Assembly (NCBI GenBank): GCA_038234815.1
Contig: JBBQSU010000008.1
Coordinates: 1 to 47,981 of the forward strand
From: JBBQSU01 sp038234815
GTDB lineage: Bacteria; Planctomycetota; Phycisphaerae; Tepidisphaerales; Tepidisphaeraceae
Reading direction: 5' to 3'
Length of the DNA: 47,981 bases
Positions 8,045 to 17,211 of this stretch are shown here, in pieces (the first letter of the stretch is position 1; each line of letters opens with the position of its first letter). The notes under the pieces were generated by a model, which was given only the letters and a program-made list of their open reading frames with translations, was not told the DNA's origin and searched no databases. The translations under genes and the position numbers were made by a program.

Positions 8045-9352
8045 TCATCCAATCGTGGGGGCGTCGATCGTCAGAACCCAGTCGCGACCGGTGTGGTCCG
8101 TCGCGGGCGGATCAAACTCCATTCGGCCGATTGGATCAAATAGCCCGATCGAATGAGATTCTCCGGAGCGAGGATTAAACCAGGAGGCGGCCACCTTGGG
8201 GCCTGCGACGCATGTCATGTCGATCGTCACGCGCTGACCTGAAGGTATGTAGACCATGGCATAGGTCGATTCGGAATCGCGCGTTGAGCAAATACGATCC
8301 GCGCCGGTTCCCAAGTCGCTTAATACGACGGACGTGCGCCCGAACTCGGCGACATCGGGAATGCGAGTGAGGTAGGGTCGCGCTTCCATCATCGCGCGGC
8401 AATGCTGCACTTGCCCAGCACCGGGGAGATCAAGTGAGTCTTTCCAATTCGATCTCGCCCAGCCGACCGGCGGGAATCTGTTCGTGCGCATCTGCCAAAT
8501 GTCGTTACAGCCGTAGGTGTATCCGCAGGCGCCGGCAAACACACTCCAGTAGAGACTCCTGCGAATGTCGTGATGATCCAGCCAGCCTTTTTCTGGATTA
8601 AAGGAATTGGGATGGTTTTCGTATCCGGGTTCGGCATCAATCACTGGTCGCAATGGCAGTCGTCGATAGTCGACGGCAATCGACCTGTAATTTTCGCAGT
8701 CGCGAACGTGTCCCGATTGGATGGTATTAAAATCCAGCCACCCTTCGGCGCCTACATAGGTCGAGGAAGCTTCGCCACCGTGGGGATGGAAAGTAAAAAG
8801 TTGCGTGTCGCCGACGGAGCTGCGAATTCCTTCGGCCATTGCGCGGATGATCGACAGGTGCTTTGGAAGCAAAGGCCGATCACCGCCGAGCATCCAGATG
8901 ATGTCACATTTCGCATAGCGTTGCGCGATCCATTGTCCATAGACTCGTGCGTTCTTGCTTGTGAATACTTCCGGCCCGATGCCCCAAAGCTTGTTGTACT
9001 TGTCGCCCCAAGTGGGGAGCATCGTGATGTACATGCCCAGTTCGTTGGCCTTATGCACGACGTAATCGACGTGCTGCCAGTACTTCTCATTGGGTTGTGT
9101 CGGATCATTTTCTAGAAGCGGGCAGTCACCATAACGGTTGGGGGCGTTGAGCCCATTCAATTCGGCCAGCGCGACTGCTTGTATCGCGTTGAACCCCTTA
9201 GCGGCGCGATTTGCGAGATAGAAATTCGATTCTTCTCGATCCAAGCGATGAAACAACTCCCAGGCTGTGTCGGCGAGATAGAAAAACGGCCGCCCGGTGC
9301 ATTCCACGATAAATCGGTTGTTGTTACTGATTTTTAGCAATTCTTTTTTCAC
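8045..9352 (-). CDS. DUF4038/GH140-like glycoside hydrolase
   Basis: 435 residues, no signal peptide. The N-terminus shows the DUF4038 signature: GRPFFYLADTAWELFHRLD, then FNAIQAV, then YITMLPTWGDKYN, and IIWMLGGDRP at the centre of the barrel. DUF4038 proteins include GH140 apiosidases acting on rhamnogalacturonan II side chains; the C-terminal beta domain (residues about 345-435) is a collagen-binding-like module of that family. Substrate is therefore only suggested. The listed start is a GTG with CGAGG directly against it, so translation may instead begin a few codons downstream. It follows the secreted hydrolase gene by 40 bases, probably in one transcript. Confidence 0.75.
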   Translation of the reverse strand: MKKELLKISNNNRFIVECTGRPFFYLADTAWELFHRLDREESNFYLANRAAKGFNAIQAVALAELNGLNAPNRYGDCPLLENDPTQPNEKYWQHVDYVVHKANELGMYITMLPTWGDKYNKLWGIGPEVFTSKNARVYGQWIAQRYAKCDIIWMLGGDRPLLPKHLSIIRAMAEGIRSSVGDTQLFTFHPHGGEASSTYVGAEGWLDFNTIQSGHVRDCENYRSIAVDYRRLPLRPVIDAEPGYENHPNSFNPEKGWLDHHDIRRSLYWSVFAGACGYTYGCNDIWQMRTNRFPPVGWARSNWKDSLDLPGAGQVQHCRAMMEARPYLTRIPDVAEFGRTSVVLSDLGTGADRICSTRDSESTYAMVYIPSGQRVTIDMTCVAGPKVAASWFNPRSGESHSIGLFDPIGRMEFDPPATDHTGRDWVLTIDAPTIG

Positions 9353-9392
9353 CCTCGTCTGGCCGCACCGGGAAATCGTCCTCTTTACTCGC

Positions 9393-10559
9393 CTATTTCA
9401 CCGCATCCGAAGGCGCGGTGGCCGGCTGGTTGAAGTTACCACCGCGCCGACCGTCCGCCGACTGCGAGAACTGTTCGTGGCGGGCTAGACAATCGAATAC
9501 CGTGTGATGATACGGATTGAAATCTGGGTCAGGAATTCCGCTGGGCGGAGTAGCTGGCGAGCCGTAGCCTGTTTGGAACATGTCGTGGTGATACATCGAA
9601 TAGGCCCCGGCTCGCTCAACGTTGAGAATGTGGACGATATGATCGAACGGGGATGTTTCGCTTTCGGGCCCGCCGAACTGTTTGGTGCCGTTGCGGGCGG
9701 GTTCGTCGTCCACGACGGGTTTGTGAAACTTTTTTAAGAGCGCATCCACCTCTTGCGGGGCACAGTCCCAATGCTTGCCTTTGCGCATAGTGTGCGGGGT
9801 GAGATAGTCGAGGGCGGCGTTCTCCGCATCGTTGCCGAGAAGCTTGGCGTAGCCGGCGGAGTTGGTGACGAGGCGACGCGGATCGATCGACCTGATCACG
9901 CCAATGAGCGGCAGGACGCGATCGTCGGAGTGTTCGTTCCAGATCTGAAACGTGGCATTGCGGAATAGTGCCCATTCTCGTGTGAGCGCGGCGACGGCGC
10001 GTTCATCGGCAGGTTCGCTGATTTGGCGTTTGTCTTCGTCACTTTCCTGGGAAAAGAGGACGACCTCCACGCACAGGCCGAGCGAGTCGGCATCGGCGAG
10101 GATCGATTTGAGCGCGCCCAGCGGGACCGGTCGTAGCGAACCATCGGGCTCGTACATCGAACACGTCGGCGAAGAATCGACGAAACCGCAAGCGGAATCC
10201 CACTGGCACCAGACGCGCAGGACATTGATACCGTGGGCCTGAAAGTTCCTCATCCACGCGAGACAAGAATCGGTGTTGGCGTTGAAGGACGAGTTGTAAA
10301 TGGCGTTGAAGAAGCTCAGGCCGGTGTACGCAAAAGGCTTGTCATCCAGTGTGAAACCTGTTCCCTTCACCGCAATCATATGGCGCGGCACCGGCGGATT
10401 GGGAAGAGAGTCTGCGCTGTGGCCGATCATGGGAGTGAACATAATCAATGCGAGGAACGCTTTCAGCAGGTTTTCCAGCGATTGCCGGCAGGTCGTCATT
10501 GAACGCAGCGGCAGCAGGTCGACGATCATTCCGCTACAACGATTGCTTCCAAGGCCCAT
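9393..10559 (-). CDS. Secreted clan GH-A-like glycoside hydrolase (GH5-like)
   Basis: 388 residues. AAAGGA lies 8 bases before the ATG at 10559; an in-frame ATG at 10499 would begin a more ordinary signal peptide. Hydrophobic LLKAFLALIMFTPMIG (residues 31-46) ending in HSA is a signal sequence. The barrel reads TGLSFFNAIY, INVLRVWCQWD and FQIWNEHSDD with Glu209 as probable acid/base; Glu286 in VVDDEP is a candidate nucleophile. The family resembles GH5-type beta-glycanases but substrate is not readable. Its promoter region carries element copy A and a perfect TATAAT, so although it follows GH51 by 120 bases it probably has its own promoter. Confidence 0.7.
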   Translation of the reverse strand: MGLGSNRCSGMIVDLLPLRSMTTCRQSLENLLKAFLALIMFTPMIGHSADSLPNPPVPRHMIAVKGTGFTLDDKPFAYTGLSFFNAIYNSSFNANTDSCLAWMRNFQAHGINVLRVWCQWDSACGFVDSSPTCSMYEPDGSLRPVPLGALKSILADADSLGLCVEVVLFSQESDEDKRQISEPADERAVAALTREWALFRNATFQIWNEHSDDRVLPLIGVIRSIDPRRLVTNSAGYAKLLGNDAENAALDYLTPHTMRKGKHWDCAPQEVDALLKKFHKPVVDDEPARNGTKQFGGPESETSPFDHIVHILNVERAGAYSMYHHDMFQTGYGSPATPPSGIPDPDFNPYHHTVFDCLARHEQFSQSADGRRGGNFNQPATAPSDAVK

Positions 10560-10585
10560 GGCGAATTTCCTTTCACTCTTGCCCG

Positions 10586-10652
10586 ATTATAAATGGTTCC
10601 TCCCTGTGCTTGGTGGCAGCCTTTCACGCCAATCCTTTCCGACATTGCGACA
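10586..10652 (-). promoter_or_regulatory. Direct-repeat operator and promoter of the secreted hydrolase gene (copy A)
   Basis: Half-sites TCACGCCA (10624-10631) and TTGCGACA (10645-10652), 21 bp apart, flank CCTTTCCGA. On the minus strand TATAAT (10591-10586) follows 32 bases after the proximal half-site. No good -35 hexamer is present, which fits an activator-dependent promoter. The element is 64 bases upstream of the ATG. Confidence 0.65.
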
Positions 10653-10679
10653 GCCCGCACTCGCGAAGAATGGGTTGCT

Positions 10680-12173
10680 TCATGCCAATTCCATCGTCGC
10701 CGCCACCATCGAGAGCGGCGGAAGTTTAAGGATGGCCGTACCGTCGCGAATCGTCGCATCCTTGAACGTCTGGGCGACGACCGCATCGGGCTTCTCGAAG
10801 GTGTTGGAAACCTTGGGATCTGCGCCGGTCACAATTTCGCCGTTGAGCAGCTTCGCAATCTGCGCGTCGCCGAGTTGCACTTCCAGGTCCATCGATTCTT
10901 CCACGCTTCGATTGCACGCAAAGACGCTGAGTTGCCGGCCGTTGAGGATGGCACTGGCATCGAGGTATTTCGTCACGCCATAGCGTTTTGATTCATACGC
11001 AGGACCATCGACAGCAATACGCAGCGACGTGCCCGTGCGTCGTGCAGACATCATCTCGATCGGATAAAAGATTGTCTGCAGGACCATCTGCTGGCCTCGC
11101 GTCAAAATCGGTGCGATCACATTCACGATCTGCGCGAGATTCGCAATCTTCACGCAGTCGGCATGGCGAATGAAGCTGTTGAGGAACCCGGCCGCCACGA
11201 GCGCATCTTCCAGGTTGTACTCTTCTTCGATCAGATGAGGCGCGAACTTGCCCCCGCCGTCCATGTGCGCTGCGTTGAATGTTCGGTACCAGACATTCCA
11301 CTCATCAAAGCTCAGGTAGACCCGCCGCTTTAGCCGCCGGATGCTCTGGACGGTTCTGCAGACGGCATCGGTCGCTTCGATCTGCTCGTCGATCGAATTG
11401 GTGACTGCCAGGAAGTCGGGGGTGTCGTTCGCCTGGTTGCCGACGTAACGGTGCAGGCTGATGTACTCGACCGTATCGCGGCAGTGATCGAGCACGACTT
11501 GATCCCATGCGAGATAGGTCGGCGTCTCGCTCGAAGACGAACCGCAGACCACCAGCTCGAGGGATGGATCGACCATCCTCATCATGCGCGCCGTCTGCTG
11601 AGCTTTGATGGCGTAGTCGGCTGCCGGCACGTGACCAATTTGCCACGGGCCGTCCATTTCGTTGCCGAGGCACCAGAGCTTGATGTCGTGCGACTTACTG
11701 TAACCATGTTCAATCCGAAGATCGGACCACTTTGAACCCGATTCGATGTTGCAATATTCCACCCAGTTGCGCGCCTCTTCGGGAGTGCCGGTTCCGAGAT
11801 TCACGGCCATCATGGGCGTCCAATTCATTCGGCGGGAAAGGCCCAGAAACTCGTTCGGGCCGAACTGATTGGTCTCTAGGCTCTGCCAGGCCAGATCGCG
11901 CACGGTGGGCCGGCGGCTTCGCGGTCCGACCGCGTCCTGCCAGTGATACCCGCTGACGAAATTCCCGCCGGGGTATCGCATTGCGCTGAAGCGCAGACGC
12001 TTGAGCGCCGCCAGCACATCCTTTCGGCAGCCGAACTCATCTGCCAGTTTGCTGACAGGATCGTACACTCCTTCATAGACAGCCCGTCCCATGTGTTCCA
12101 GAAACCCGCCGAAGATGCGCGGATCGACCGTACCAACGTTGAACTGTGTGTGAAGATGCAGAGTGGTTTTCAT
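10680..12173 (-). CDS. abfA: GH51-family alpha-L-arabinofuranosidase
   Basis: 497 residues from the ATG at 12173, which has AAGGA 5 bases upstream; the longer frame to 12233 adds improbable residues. GH51 landmarks: IFGGFLEHMGRAVYEGVYDP (residues 20-39), RYPGGNFVSGYHW (66-78), WCLGNEMDGPW with acid/base Glu172, and LSFDEWNVWY with nucleophile Glu291. The C-terminal beta-sandwich is complete. It lacks a signal peptide, so it likely removes terminal alpha-L-arabinofuranosyl groups from imported arabino-oligosaccharides. It sits within a minus-strand series of carbohydrate genes. Confidence 0.92.
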   Translation of the reverse strand: MKTTLHLHTQFNVGTVDPRIFGGFLEHMGRAVYEGVYDPVSKLADEFGCRKDVLAALKRLRFSAMRYPGGNFVSGYHWQDAVGPRSRRPTVRDLAWQSLETNQFGPNEFLGLSRRMNWTPMMAVNLGTGTPEEARNWVEYCNIESGSKWSDLRIEHGYSKSHDIKLWCLGNEMDGPWQIGHVPAADYAIKAQQTARMMRMVDPSLELVVCGSSSSETPTYLAWDQVVLDHCRDTVEYISLHRYVGNQANDTPDFLAVTNSIDEQIEATDAVCRTVQSIRRLKRRVYLSFDEWNVWYRTFNAAHMDGGGKFAPHLIEEEYNLEDALVAAGFLNSFIRHADCVKIANLAQIVNVIAPILTRGQQMVLQTIFYPIEMMSARRTGTSLRIAVDGPAYESKRYGVTKYLDASAILNGRQLSVFACNRSVEESMDLEVQLGDAQIAKLLNGEIVTGADPKVSNTFEKPDAVVAQTFKDATIRDGTAILKLPPLSMVAATMELA

Positions 12174-12330
12174 GGTTTTCCTTAAGCGGCAGTCCAAGAC
12201 CCCGCCAGCGTCGCTCCGCCAAGCGGCTGGCACTTTACTTGTCTCCTCGTAAGCGAAATTGGCGAAGTTCTACCGTTGCTCAATGCGATACCGACTGTTT
12301 TGCGGAAACACTTCCGCTGTTACGCCCCAT

Positions 12331-13341
12331 TCAGCGAATCGATCCGAAATGCACCTCTTCGGGAATAGCCGGCTCATCCAGCAATTGAATCACGGTCGCC
12401 GGTCCCAGGTTTGTCGAATTGGACCACGACCGCAGAACCCAGACAATCTTCTTGTCCGGGGTCACTTCCCATGCCTGCACGGGAGCGTTTTCGGGAACAA
12501 TCTGCTCGCTCCACGGATTAACCCAGTTGTTCACAAGCGTGTTTCCGTTGGGCAGGCGGGCGGCGATTTGAAACTCGGCGACCCGGTAACCCGGCACATC
12601 ATCCGGCGTGAATTGCCAAACAGTCTGGCCTTTCGGACTCACCTCGCAGGCCAGGTCTTTCGAACAAAACAGCATATTGCCACTTTTTAATTGCGATGCC
12701 GACCAAACGGCCGGTGCATCCGTCGATATCAACTGTTTCCCGCTCTCGTCGTATTCGCAAACCTTCCCAAGATCCCAGTGGGCCACCTGCAGCGTGCCAG
12801 CATCCGTCAATCGCGCGCGACGAAACTGGGTGTGTGTGCTTTCAGGATACTTTACCGGCAACCCAAACTGCCGGACCGTTACGCCGGTAACAATGTTCAC
12901 CACGAACACCTGCGCGGGATTCCCATTCTGAACATAGAGCACATGCTGCTTGCCGATCATCTGGGCCGTATGAATCTCGGTGCCGGGGGGAGCATCGCGA
13001 TGCCACAGCACGGTCTTGTCAGCCGCGATCAGCGTGACACCGAATTGATGAGCAAACAGGACGTTGCCGTTGGATAAGAGCATGGCATCGCTGATCTCGC
13101 CACGGCTGTTGGCAGCGTGGTAATGCCATACAATCTGCCCCTTCCGCACGATGTACATGTTGTGCACCATGTCTTCCCCGGCGTAGAAGAAATCGTGCTG
13201 CAACAAGCCCTTACCCGGAAGTATCGCCGGCGCAACTGGCCGCGTGCTTGCGGTAAGCGGCGAAGCCAATGGTCCCGCTGAAGAGTTCATTTTCTCAATT
13301 CCACGGCCGCGGCCGTCACTACCAACGCCGGCAACTGCCAT
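12331..13341 (-). CDS. PQQ-like beta-propeller protein, function unknown
   Basis: 336 residues. Repeating four-strand blades with a terminal Trp motif are visible: GQIVWHYHAA, KTVLWHRDAPPGTEIH, GQTVWQFTPDDVP, KKIVWVLRSWSN. Lines such as DAMLLSNGNVLFAHQFG and RLPNGNTLVNNW are typical of PQQ-like or arylsulfotransferase-like propellers. No catalytic residues can be assigned. An internal ATG at 13290 is an alternative start; the first 17 residues are Gly/Arg-rich and not a convincing signal peptide. Such proteins in planctomycete carbohydrate clusters have no known role to me; binding of a sugar or exported ligand is possible. Confidence 0.65.
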   Translation of the reverse strand: MAVAGVGSDGRGRGIEKMNSSAGPLASPLTASTRPVAPAILPGKGLLQHDFFYAGEDMVHNMYIVRKGQIVWHYHAANSRGEISDAMLLSNGNVLFAHQFGVTLIAADKTVLWHRDAPPGTEIHTAQMIGKQHVLYVQNGNPAQVFVVNIVTGVTVRQFGLPVKYPESTHTQFRRARLTDAGTLQVAHWDLGKVCEYDESGKQLISTDAPAVWSASQLKSGNMLFCSKDLACEVSPKGQTVWQFTPDDVPGYRVAEFQIAARLPNGNTLVNNWVNPWSEQIVPENAPVQAWEVTPDKKIVWVLRSWSNSTNLGPATVIQLLDEPAIPEEVHFGSIR

Positions 13342-13471
13342 CGCAACAGTAAACCCCAGGGAGTTCCTTTTAGCCGGGCCGATAATTCACCTACGTGATT
13401 CCTCTGAGAATACTTTGTTCGGGCAATCGGATCGTTGGCTGGTTGGGCCTACCCGAACGGCGGCCAACGTA

Positions 13472-14989
13472 TTAGGGCTTCTTTTCTCCACCTGCGGCCT
13501 CGAAGTAGTCGGTGTTGGGAACGTCATCCAGTTGCAGCATGACCGGCGTTCCCGTGCCTTGGGTTTGGACTATCAGCGTACAAGCGAACTCCTTGCCCTT
13601 GTCGATGCCGTACTTCTTGAGATACTTGGGGCCGGGATTCCAACCGTTGCACAGAACGAACGGGTGTTCTTTGAAACGCGCGAGATAATTCTTGCCTAAC
13701 TGCTCTTCCACCTGCCTTGTGGGGGCAAACGTAAACCAGACCTCGTACCCCTCAGCGGCAATACCCCTGTTAGCGTTGGAGGCATCCGTCTTCTTTACAC
13801 GCACGATCGTGGCGGTTCCCGCATAGCGCACATGTGTCATTGGTCCCCCTCCGGGGAGGGCTTCAGTCGTCGCGGTGATTTGCTTCAGCAAATTGAAGAA
13901 CCCCTTTTTTCGGTTTGAACTGATTTGCCAATTGACCGGGACACTTTGGTAGCCTTCATCAAACCCTTCGGCGTTCTTCCGGAAGTCGAAGTAGCCCCAG
14001 CTTACGTTCTGTCGAAGGGCCGCGAGAAGGTTGTTGTCGGACTTGTCGAAATCAAAGTGGTCATCTTCATTGATGACGATCGGCTGGCCGTGATAGGTTT
14101 TGATCGCGCGGGTTTTGACGATCAAGTCCTCGATGCCCTTCGGCTCGGCCACGCCGTTGCCGTGAATGAGCATGAAGTCTGCCACCTTGGCGACTTCGGA
14201 CCCGGGGATATGTCCACCACCAAAGCTGGTACTGACGAGCAGCCGACCGACCGGATTATTCACTTTGCCGGCCGAGCGTTTTTGAACACGTTCGATGAGT
14301 TCATTCCCACGGCCACTTTTGATGATCGCATGCTTGTAGATGATGTCCGACTCATTAGCGATCTCAATGACCACGTTCGTGTAATGCTGATCAAGTACCC
14401 AATCCGTGGCGGCGTCGGTTGCAGCAATAATGGCTTGCTCGCCGTGCATGCGCGGCTCCTGGCCGAAATAGAAGTAGCCCAGAATGACGACCATGCCCAA
14501 GTCGTCTGCCGCATCGATGACGCGCTTCATTCTGGTGACGTATTCGGGCTTAAGTTCGCCATCCCATGTGAAACCGGAATTCTGCCACCGCTGTGCCGCG
14601 CTATACCCTTGCGGGCTGCCGCCTTGGAAATTCACCGTAATGGCAAGTAATCCATGTCGCTTCCACTCCGGCATGGCGGCGATGAATTCACGCACATTTC
14701 GCTCTGCATCCCATGGGCCATCCGAATAGCGCCACAGGGTTTGGGTTTCCGGATTGGCATCGTCAAAAGTGGCCTGCACCATGCGGCTGTTCATCAGCAG
14801 GCCCTCGACTCGTATGCCCATATAGACGCGCCCGGGATATGTGGACTGCTCATTGATCTTGAACTTCTCCCCTTCAATACTCACGACCGTCTTACGGAGG
14901 ATGCCGTCCTCCTTTTTGACATCCGCCGCTTGCAGCTTACAAACCGAGCAGCAGACAACCAGGGCAATCAGAATCCATTTGCTTGGCAT
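13472..14989 (-). CDS. Secreted putative clan GH-A hydrolase
   Basis: 505 residues from the ATG at 14989 (AAGGAAA 5 bases upstream). An N-terminal signal peptide is clear: KWILIALVVCCSVCKLQAA. The barrel includes GPWDAERNVREF, LLAITVNFQGGSPQGY, VVILGYFYFGQE, NVVIEIANESDI with likely acid/base Glu213, and PIVINEDDHF with candidate nucleophile Glu308. I infer a retaining TIM-barrel glycosidase but cannot name the family or substrate. The last 110 residues form an extra beta-rich domain. It is 55 bases downstream of the GarR-like gene and probably co-transcribed. Confidence 0.65.
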   Translation of the reverse strand: MPSKWILIALVVCCSVCKLQAADVKKEDGILRKTVVSIEGEKFKINEQSTYPGRVYMGIRVEGLLMNSRMVQATFDDANPETQTLWRYSDGPWDAERNVREFIAAMPEWKRHGLLAITVNFQGGSPQGYSAAQRWQNSGFTWDGELKPEYVTRMKRVIDAADDLGMVVILGYFYFGQEPRMHGEQAIIAATDAATDWVLDQHYTNVVIEIANESDIIYKHAIIKSGRGNELIERVQKRSAGKVNNPVGRLLVSTSFGGGHIPGSEVAKVADFMLIHGNGVAEPKGIEDLIVKTRAIKTYHGQPIVINEDDHFDFDKSDNNLLAALRQNVSWGYFDFRKNAEGFDEGYQSVPVNWQISSNRKKGFFNLLKQITATTEALPGGGPMTHVRYAGTATIVRVKKTDASNANRGIAAEGYEVWFTFAPTRQVEEQLGKNYLARFKEHPFVLCNGWNPGPKYLKKYGIDKGKEFACTLIVQTQGTGTPVMLQLDDVPNTDYFEAAGGEKKP

Positions 14990-15044
14990 GATGCTTTCCT
15001 TCGATACCTTCAGATCGTCTTCGATCCCATGGTCCGATTCCGGC

Positions 15045-15932
15045 TCAACGTCGCACGGTGATCTTCGCGAGATCCTCGTAGACCTGCACGATGCCACTAT
15101 AGTCTTGGGCGGCTTTCCCGTCAGCTTTGAGAGCCTGCATGATTTCCATCATCTGGCTGGTGAGTGGAACGGGAACGCCCAGGTTGTTGGCTGTATCCAA
15201 GGCGTTGGCGAGGTCCTTGATGTGCAGTTCGATGCGGAAGCCGGGCCTAAAATCGCCCGCCAGCATCATGGGGGCTTTGGCATCCATGACGGTGCTACCG
15301 GCGAGTCCGCCGCGAATGGCCTGGTAAACTCTCTGTGGATCGACGCCGGCCTTGGTGGCCAGGACGCGCGCTTCGGAGACGGCGGCGATGTTGAGCGCCA
15401 CGATCATCTGGTTGGCGAGCTTAGTGACGTTGCCGCTGCCGATGGCACCGACGAGGGTGACTGACGAGCCCATTTTGGCGAGGATATCCTTGACGGCGTT
15501 GAAGGCCCCCTCGGGGCCCCCGACCATGATGGCCAGAGTGCCTTCGATGGCCTTGGGCTCGCCGCCACTGACGGGGGCATCGAGCATGACAACGCTTTTC
15601 CTGCAAAGTTCCGCGGAGATTTCCTGACTGGCCTGGGGGGCGATCGAACTCATATCTACAACGATGGTGCCAGGCCGTACGGTCTCGATGACACCGCCAC
15701 GGCCGAGGATGGTGGCTTTGACCTCTGGGGAATTAGGGAGCATGGTGATCAGGATGTCGGACTGGCGGGCAACATCTGCGGGCGATGAGGCAGCCTTGGC
15801 GCCGGCGGCAGCGAGTTCGGCGACGGGCTCAGGCCGCACGTCGCAGACGATCAATTCATAGCCCGCTTTGCGCAGGTTCTTGGCCATGGGTTTGCCCATG
15901 ATGCCCAGACCGATGAAGCCGATGGTTTTCAT
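15045..15932 (-). CDS. garR: Beta-hydroxyacid dehydrogenase (2-hydroxy-3-oxopropionate reductase-like)
   Basis: 295 residues. The N-terminal Rossmann fold begins IGFIGLGIMGKPMAKNL; the substrate-binding signature DAPVSGGEPKAIEG (residues 118-131) and catalytic Lys171 in GSGNVTKLANQ are intact. Family members reduce tartronate semialdehyde or oxidise 3-hydroxyisobutyrate; in a sugar-acid setting the GarR role is more likely, but substrate is inferred. GGAG precedes the ATG by 5 bases, and the ATG overlaps the stop of the preceding mini-transketolase ORF (ATGA), indicating translational coupling. Confidence 0.85.
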   Translation of the reverse strand: MKTIGFIGLGIMGKPMAKNLRKAGYELIVCDVRPEPVAELAAAGAKAASSPADVARQSDILITMLPNSPEVKATILGRGGVIETVRPGTIVVDMSSIAPQASQEISAELCRKSVVMLDAPVSGGEPKAIEGTLAIMVGGPEGAFNAVKDILAKMGSSVTLVGAIGSGNVTKLANQMIVALNIAAVSEARVLATKAGVDPQRVYQAIRGGLAGSTVMDAKAPMMLAGDFRPGFRIELHIKDLANALDTANNLGVPVPLTSQMMEIMQALKADGKAAQDYSGIVQVYEDLAKITVRR

Positions 15933-16342
15933 GCGTTCTCCGTGGCGACTTTGCGAACTGCCGCGGCGATATGCCTCGGGATTAGTTCGTATTCTTCCAA
16001 TAGCAATTGGAAATTCTCCGCAGACTGGCCGTAGTCGTCCTTAACACCGATGCACTCCATGGGTAGGCCCGATCCGCGAAAGACGTAGCTGATCAGGCTT
16101 GCCAGTCCGCCGACGGCATACTGGACGAGTGCGGCGTGGCCCTTGCTGAGCAGAAAGCGATCGCGCCCAGCCCAATGCGGATTTTTGGGATCATGCCGCA
16201 TGCGAGAGAAATACAAAGTCGCTACGACATCGGCGCTGGAGCAGGATCCACCGAAGTGGCCCTTTTGTCCCACGCCAACCATGGTCAGGATATTGCGACG
16301 CAGAAGTCGTGCGGCACGCTGGATTCTTTCTACTTCGTTCAT
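15929..16342 (-). pseudogene. Transketolase N-/C-terminal fusion with internal deletion
   Basis: 137 residues. The first ~75 match the start of transketolase N-subunits: RRNILTMVGVGQKGHFGGSC, then SADVVATLYF, then DRFLLSKGHAALVQYA. The rest matches the end of transketolase C-subunits: VGGLASLISYVF, then VKDDYGQSAENFQLLLEEY. The thiamine-diphosphate and catalytic core between them is missing, so about 450-500 residues were lost by a deletion with its junction near 16117. The fusion is in frame, with AAAGG 9 bases upstream and a stop overlapping the next start. Enzymatic transketolase activity is not expected; it may survive only to keep translation coupled, or could be a chimera of the assembly. 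Confidence 0.75.
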
Positions 16343-16347
16343 ATCGC

Positions 16348-17202
16348 TTAACCTTTCGTCTCAAGACCTTCGAGAATCTCACGCACGCGGTTGAACGCGG
16401 TGCGGCCGCTGTTGTAGACGGGCACCTTTGTGTGGGTCAGGCGGGGCGCTTCAGCCATGAAATTGCTGGTGTAGGCCTCGAGACTGCAGCGACCGGCATA
16501 GCGAATCTGGGGGACGAGGTCGAAGAAGCGGCGGTAAGAATCGTCGGGTTCGAGGGGAAAGGCTCGGCCCTCCATACGGGCGGTGTGCAGGTGTCGCAGG
16601 GAGTCTCCGGCTTCAAGGACGATCTCCGGGGACTCGCGCTCGAGCATCAAGTGGTAGTAATCCACCAGGAGTTTTATCTGCGGATGATTCACTTCTCGGA
16701 CGAGTTGCAGGCCTTCGGCGGCGGAGTTTACGATGTTGGATTCCAGCCGATTGAGCGGCTCGATGACGATGGTGAGGCCGCGGCGATGGGCAATCGGGCC
16801 AAGGTTCTGCAGGAATTCCGCGAGTTGATTCCAAGCTACGCCGACGTCAGTACCGGGGGGAACAATTTTGGCGGCGGAGCTGCCGAAAACGATGAGACTG
16901 ACGCCGAGGCAGGCGGCACGGTCCATTGCGGCGGTAGCGTATTGGAGTGTGGCGGGAAGATACGCCTCGGGACCGGTCAACCGGACGCGAGCCGGGAAGA
17001 AGTTGTTGCAGACTTCGCATGGAATGCCGGAGCGCCTAACGCGGCGAGCCAGTTCGGCAAAACCAGCCTCCGACAACTCGGCGATTGCGGCCAGGGAGAG
17101 CTCGATGTAGTCGAAGCCCATCGCAGCCAGGGCTTCGACGATGCCGATACCGAGAGGGTCGGCTTCCGGAGAAATCATGCTGCCACAACAGCCCAACTTC
17201 AT
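16348..17202 (-). CDS. Sugar phosphate isomerase/epimerase (TIM barrel)
   Basis: 284 residues of the xylose-isomerase-like TIM-barrel superfamily. Markers: KLGCCGSMISP at the start, FDYIELSLAAIAEL, LTIVIEPLNRLESN with a metal-ligand Glu, KLLVDYYHLMLE with Asp and His ligands, and SLRHLHTARMEGR. This fits D-tagatose 3-epimerase-like enzymes that interconvert free ketoses or act on inositol-type substrates; the precise sugar is unknown. AAAGG is 5 bases before the ATG. It lies 9 bases after the GH3 gene and 5 before the mini-transketolase, clearly one operon. Confidence 0.85.
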   Translation of the reverse strand: MKLGCCGSMISPEADPLGIGIVEALAAMGFDYIELSLAAIAELSEAGFAELARRVRRSGIPCEVCNNFFPARVRLTGPEAYLPATLQYATAAMDRAACLGVSLIVFGSSAAKIVPPGTDVGVAWNQLAEFLQNLGPIAHRRGLTIVIEPLNRLESNIVNSAAEGLQLVREVNHPQIKLLVDYYHLMLERESPEIVLEAGDSLRHLHTARMEGRAFPLEPDDSYRRFFDLVPQIRYAGRCSLEAYTSNFMAEAPRLTHTKVPVYNSGRTAFNRVREILEGLETKG

Positions 17203-17211
17203 CAGAACCTT

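Noticed and set aside
12300..12316. GCGGAA-loop-TTCCGC hairpin after the beta-propeller gene
   Set aside because: It is followed by A residues, not T, on the transcribed strand, so it is not a convincing terminator.
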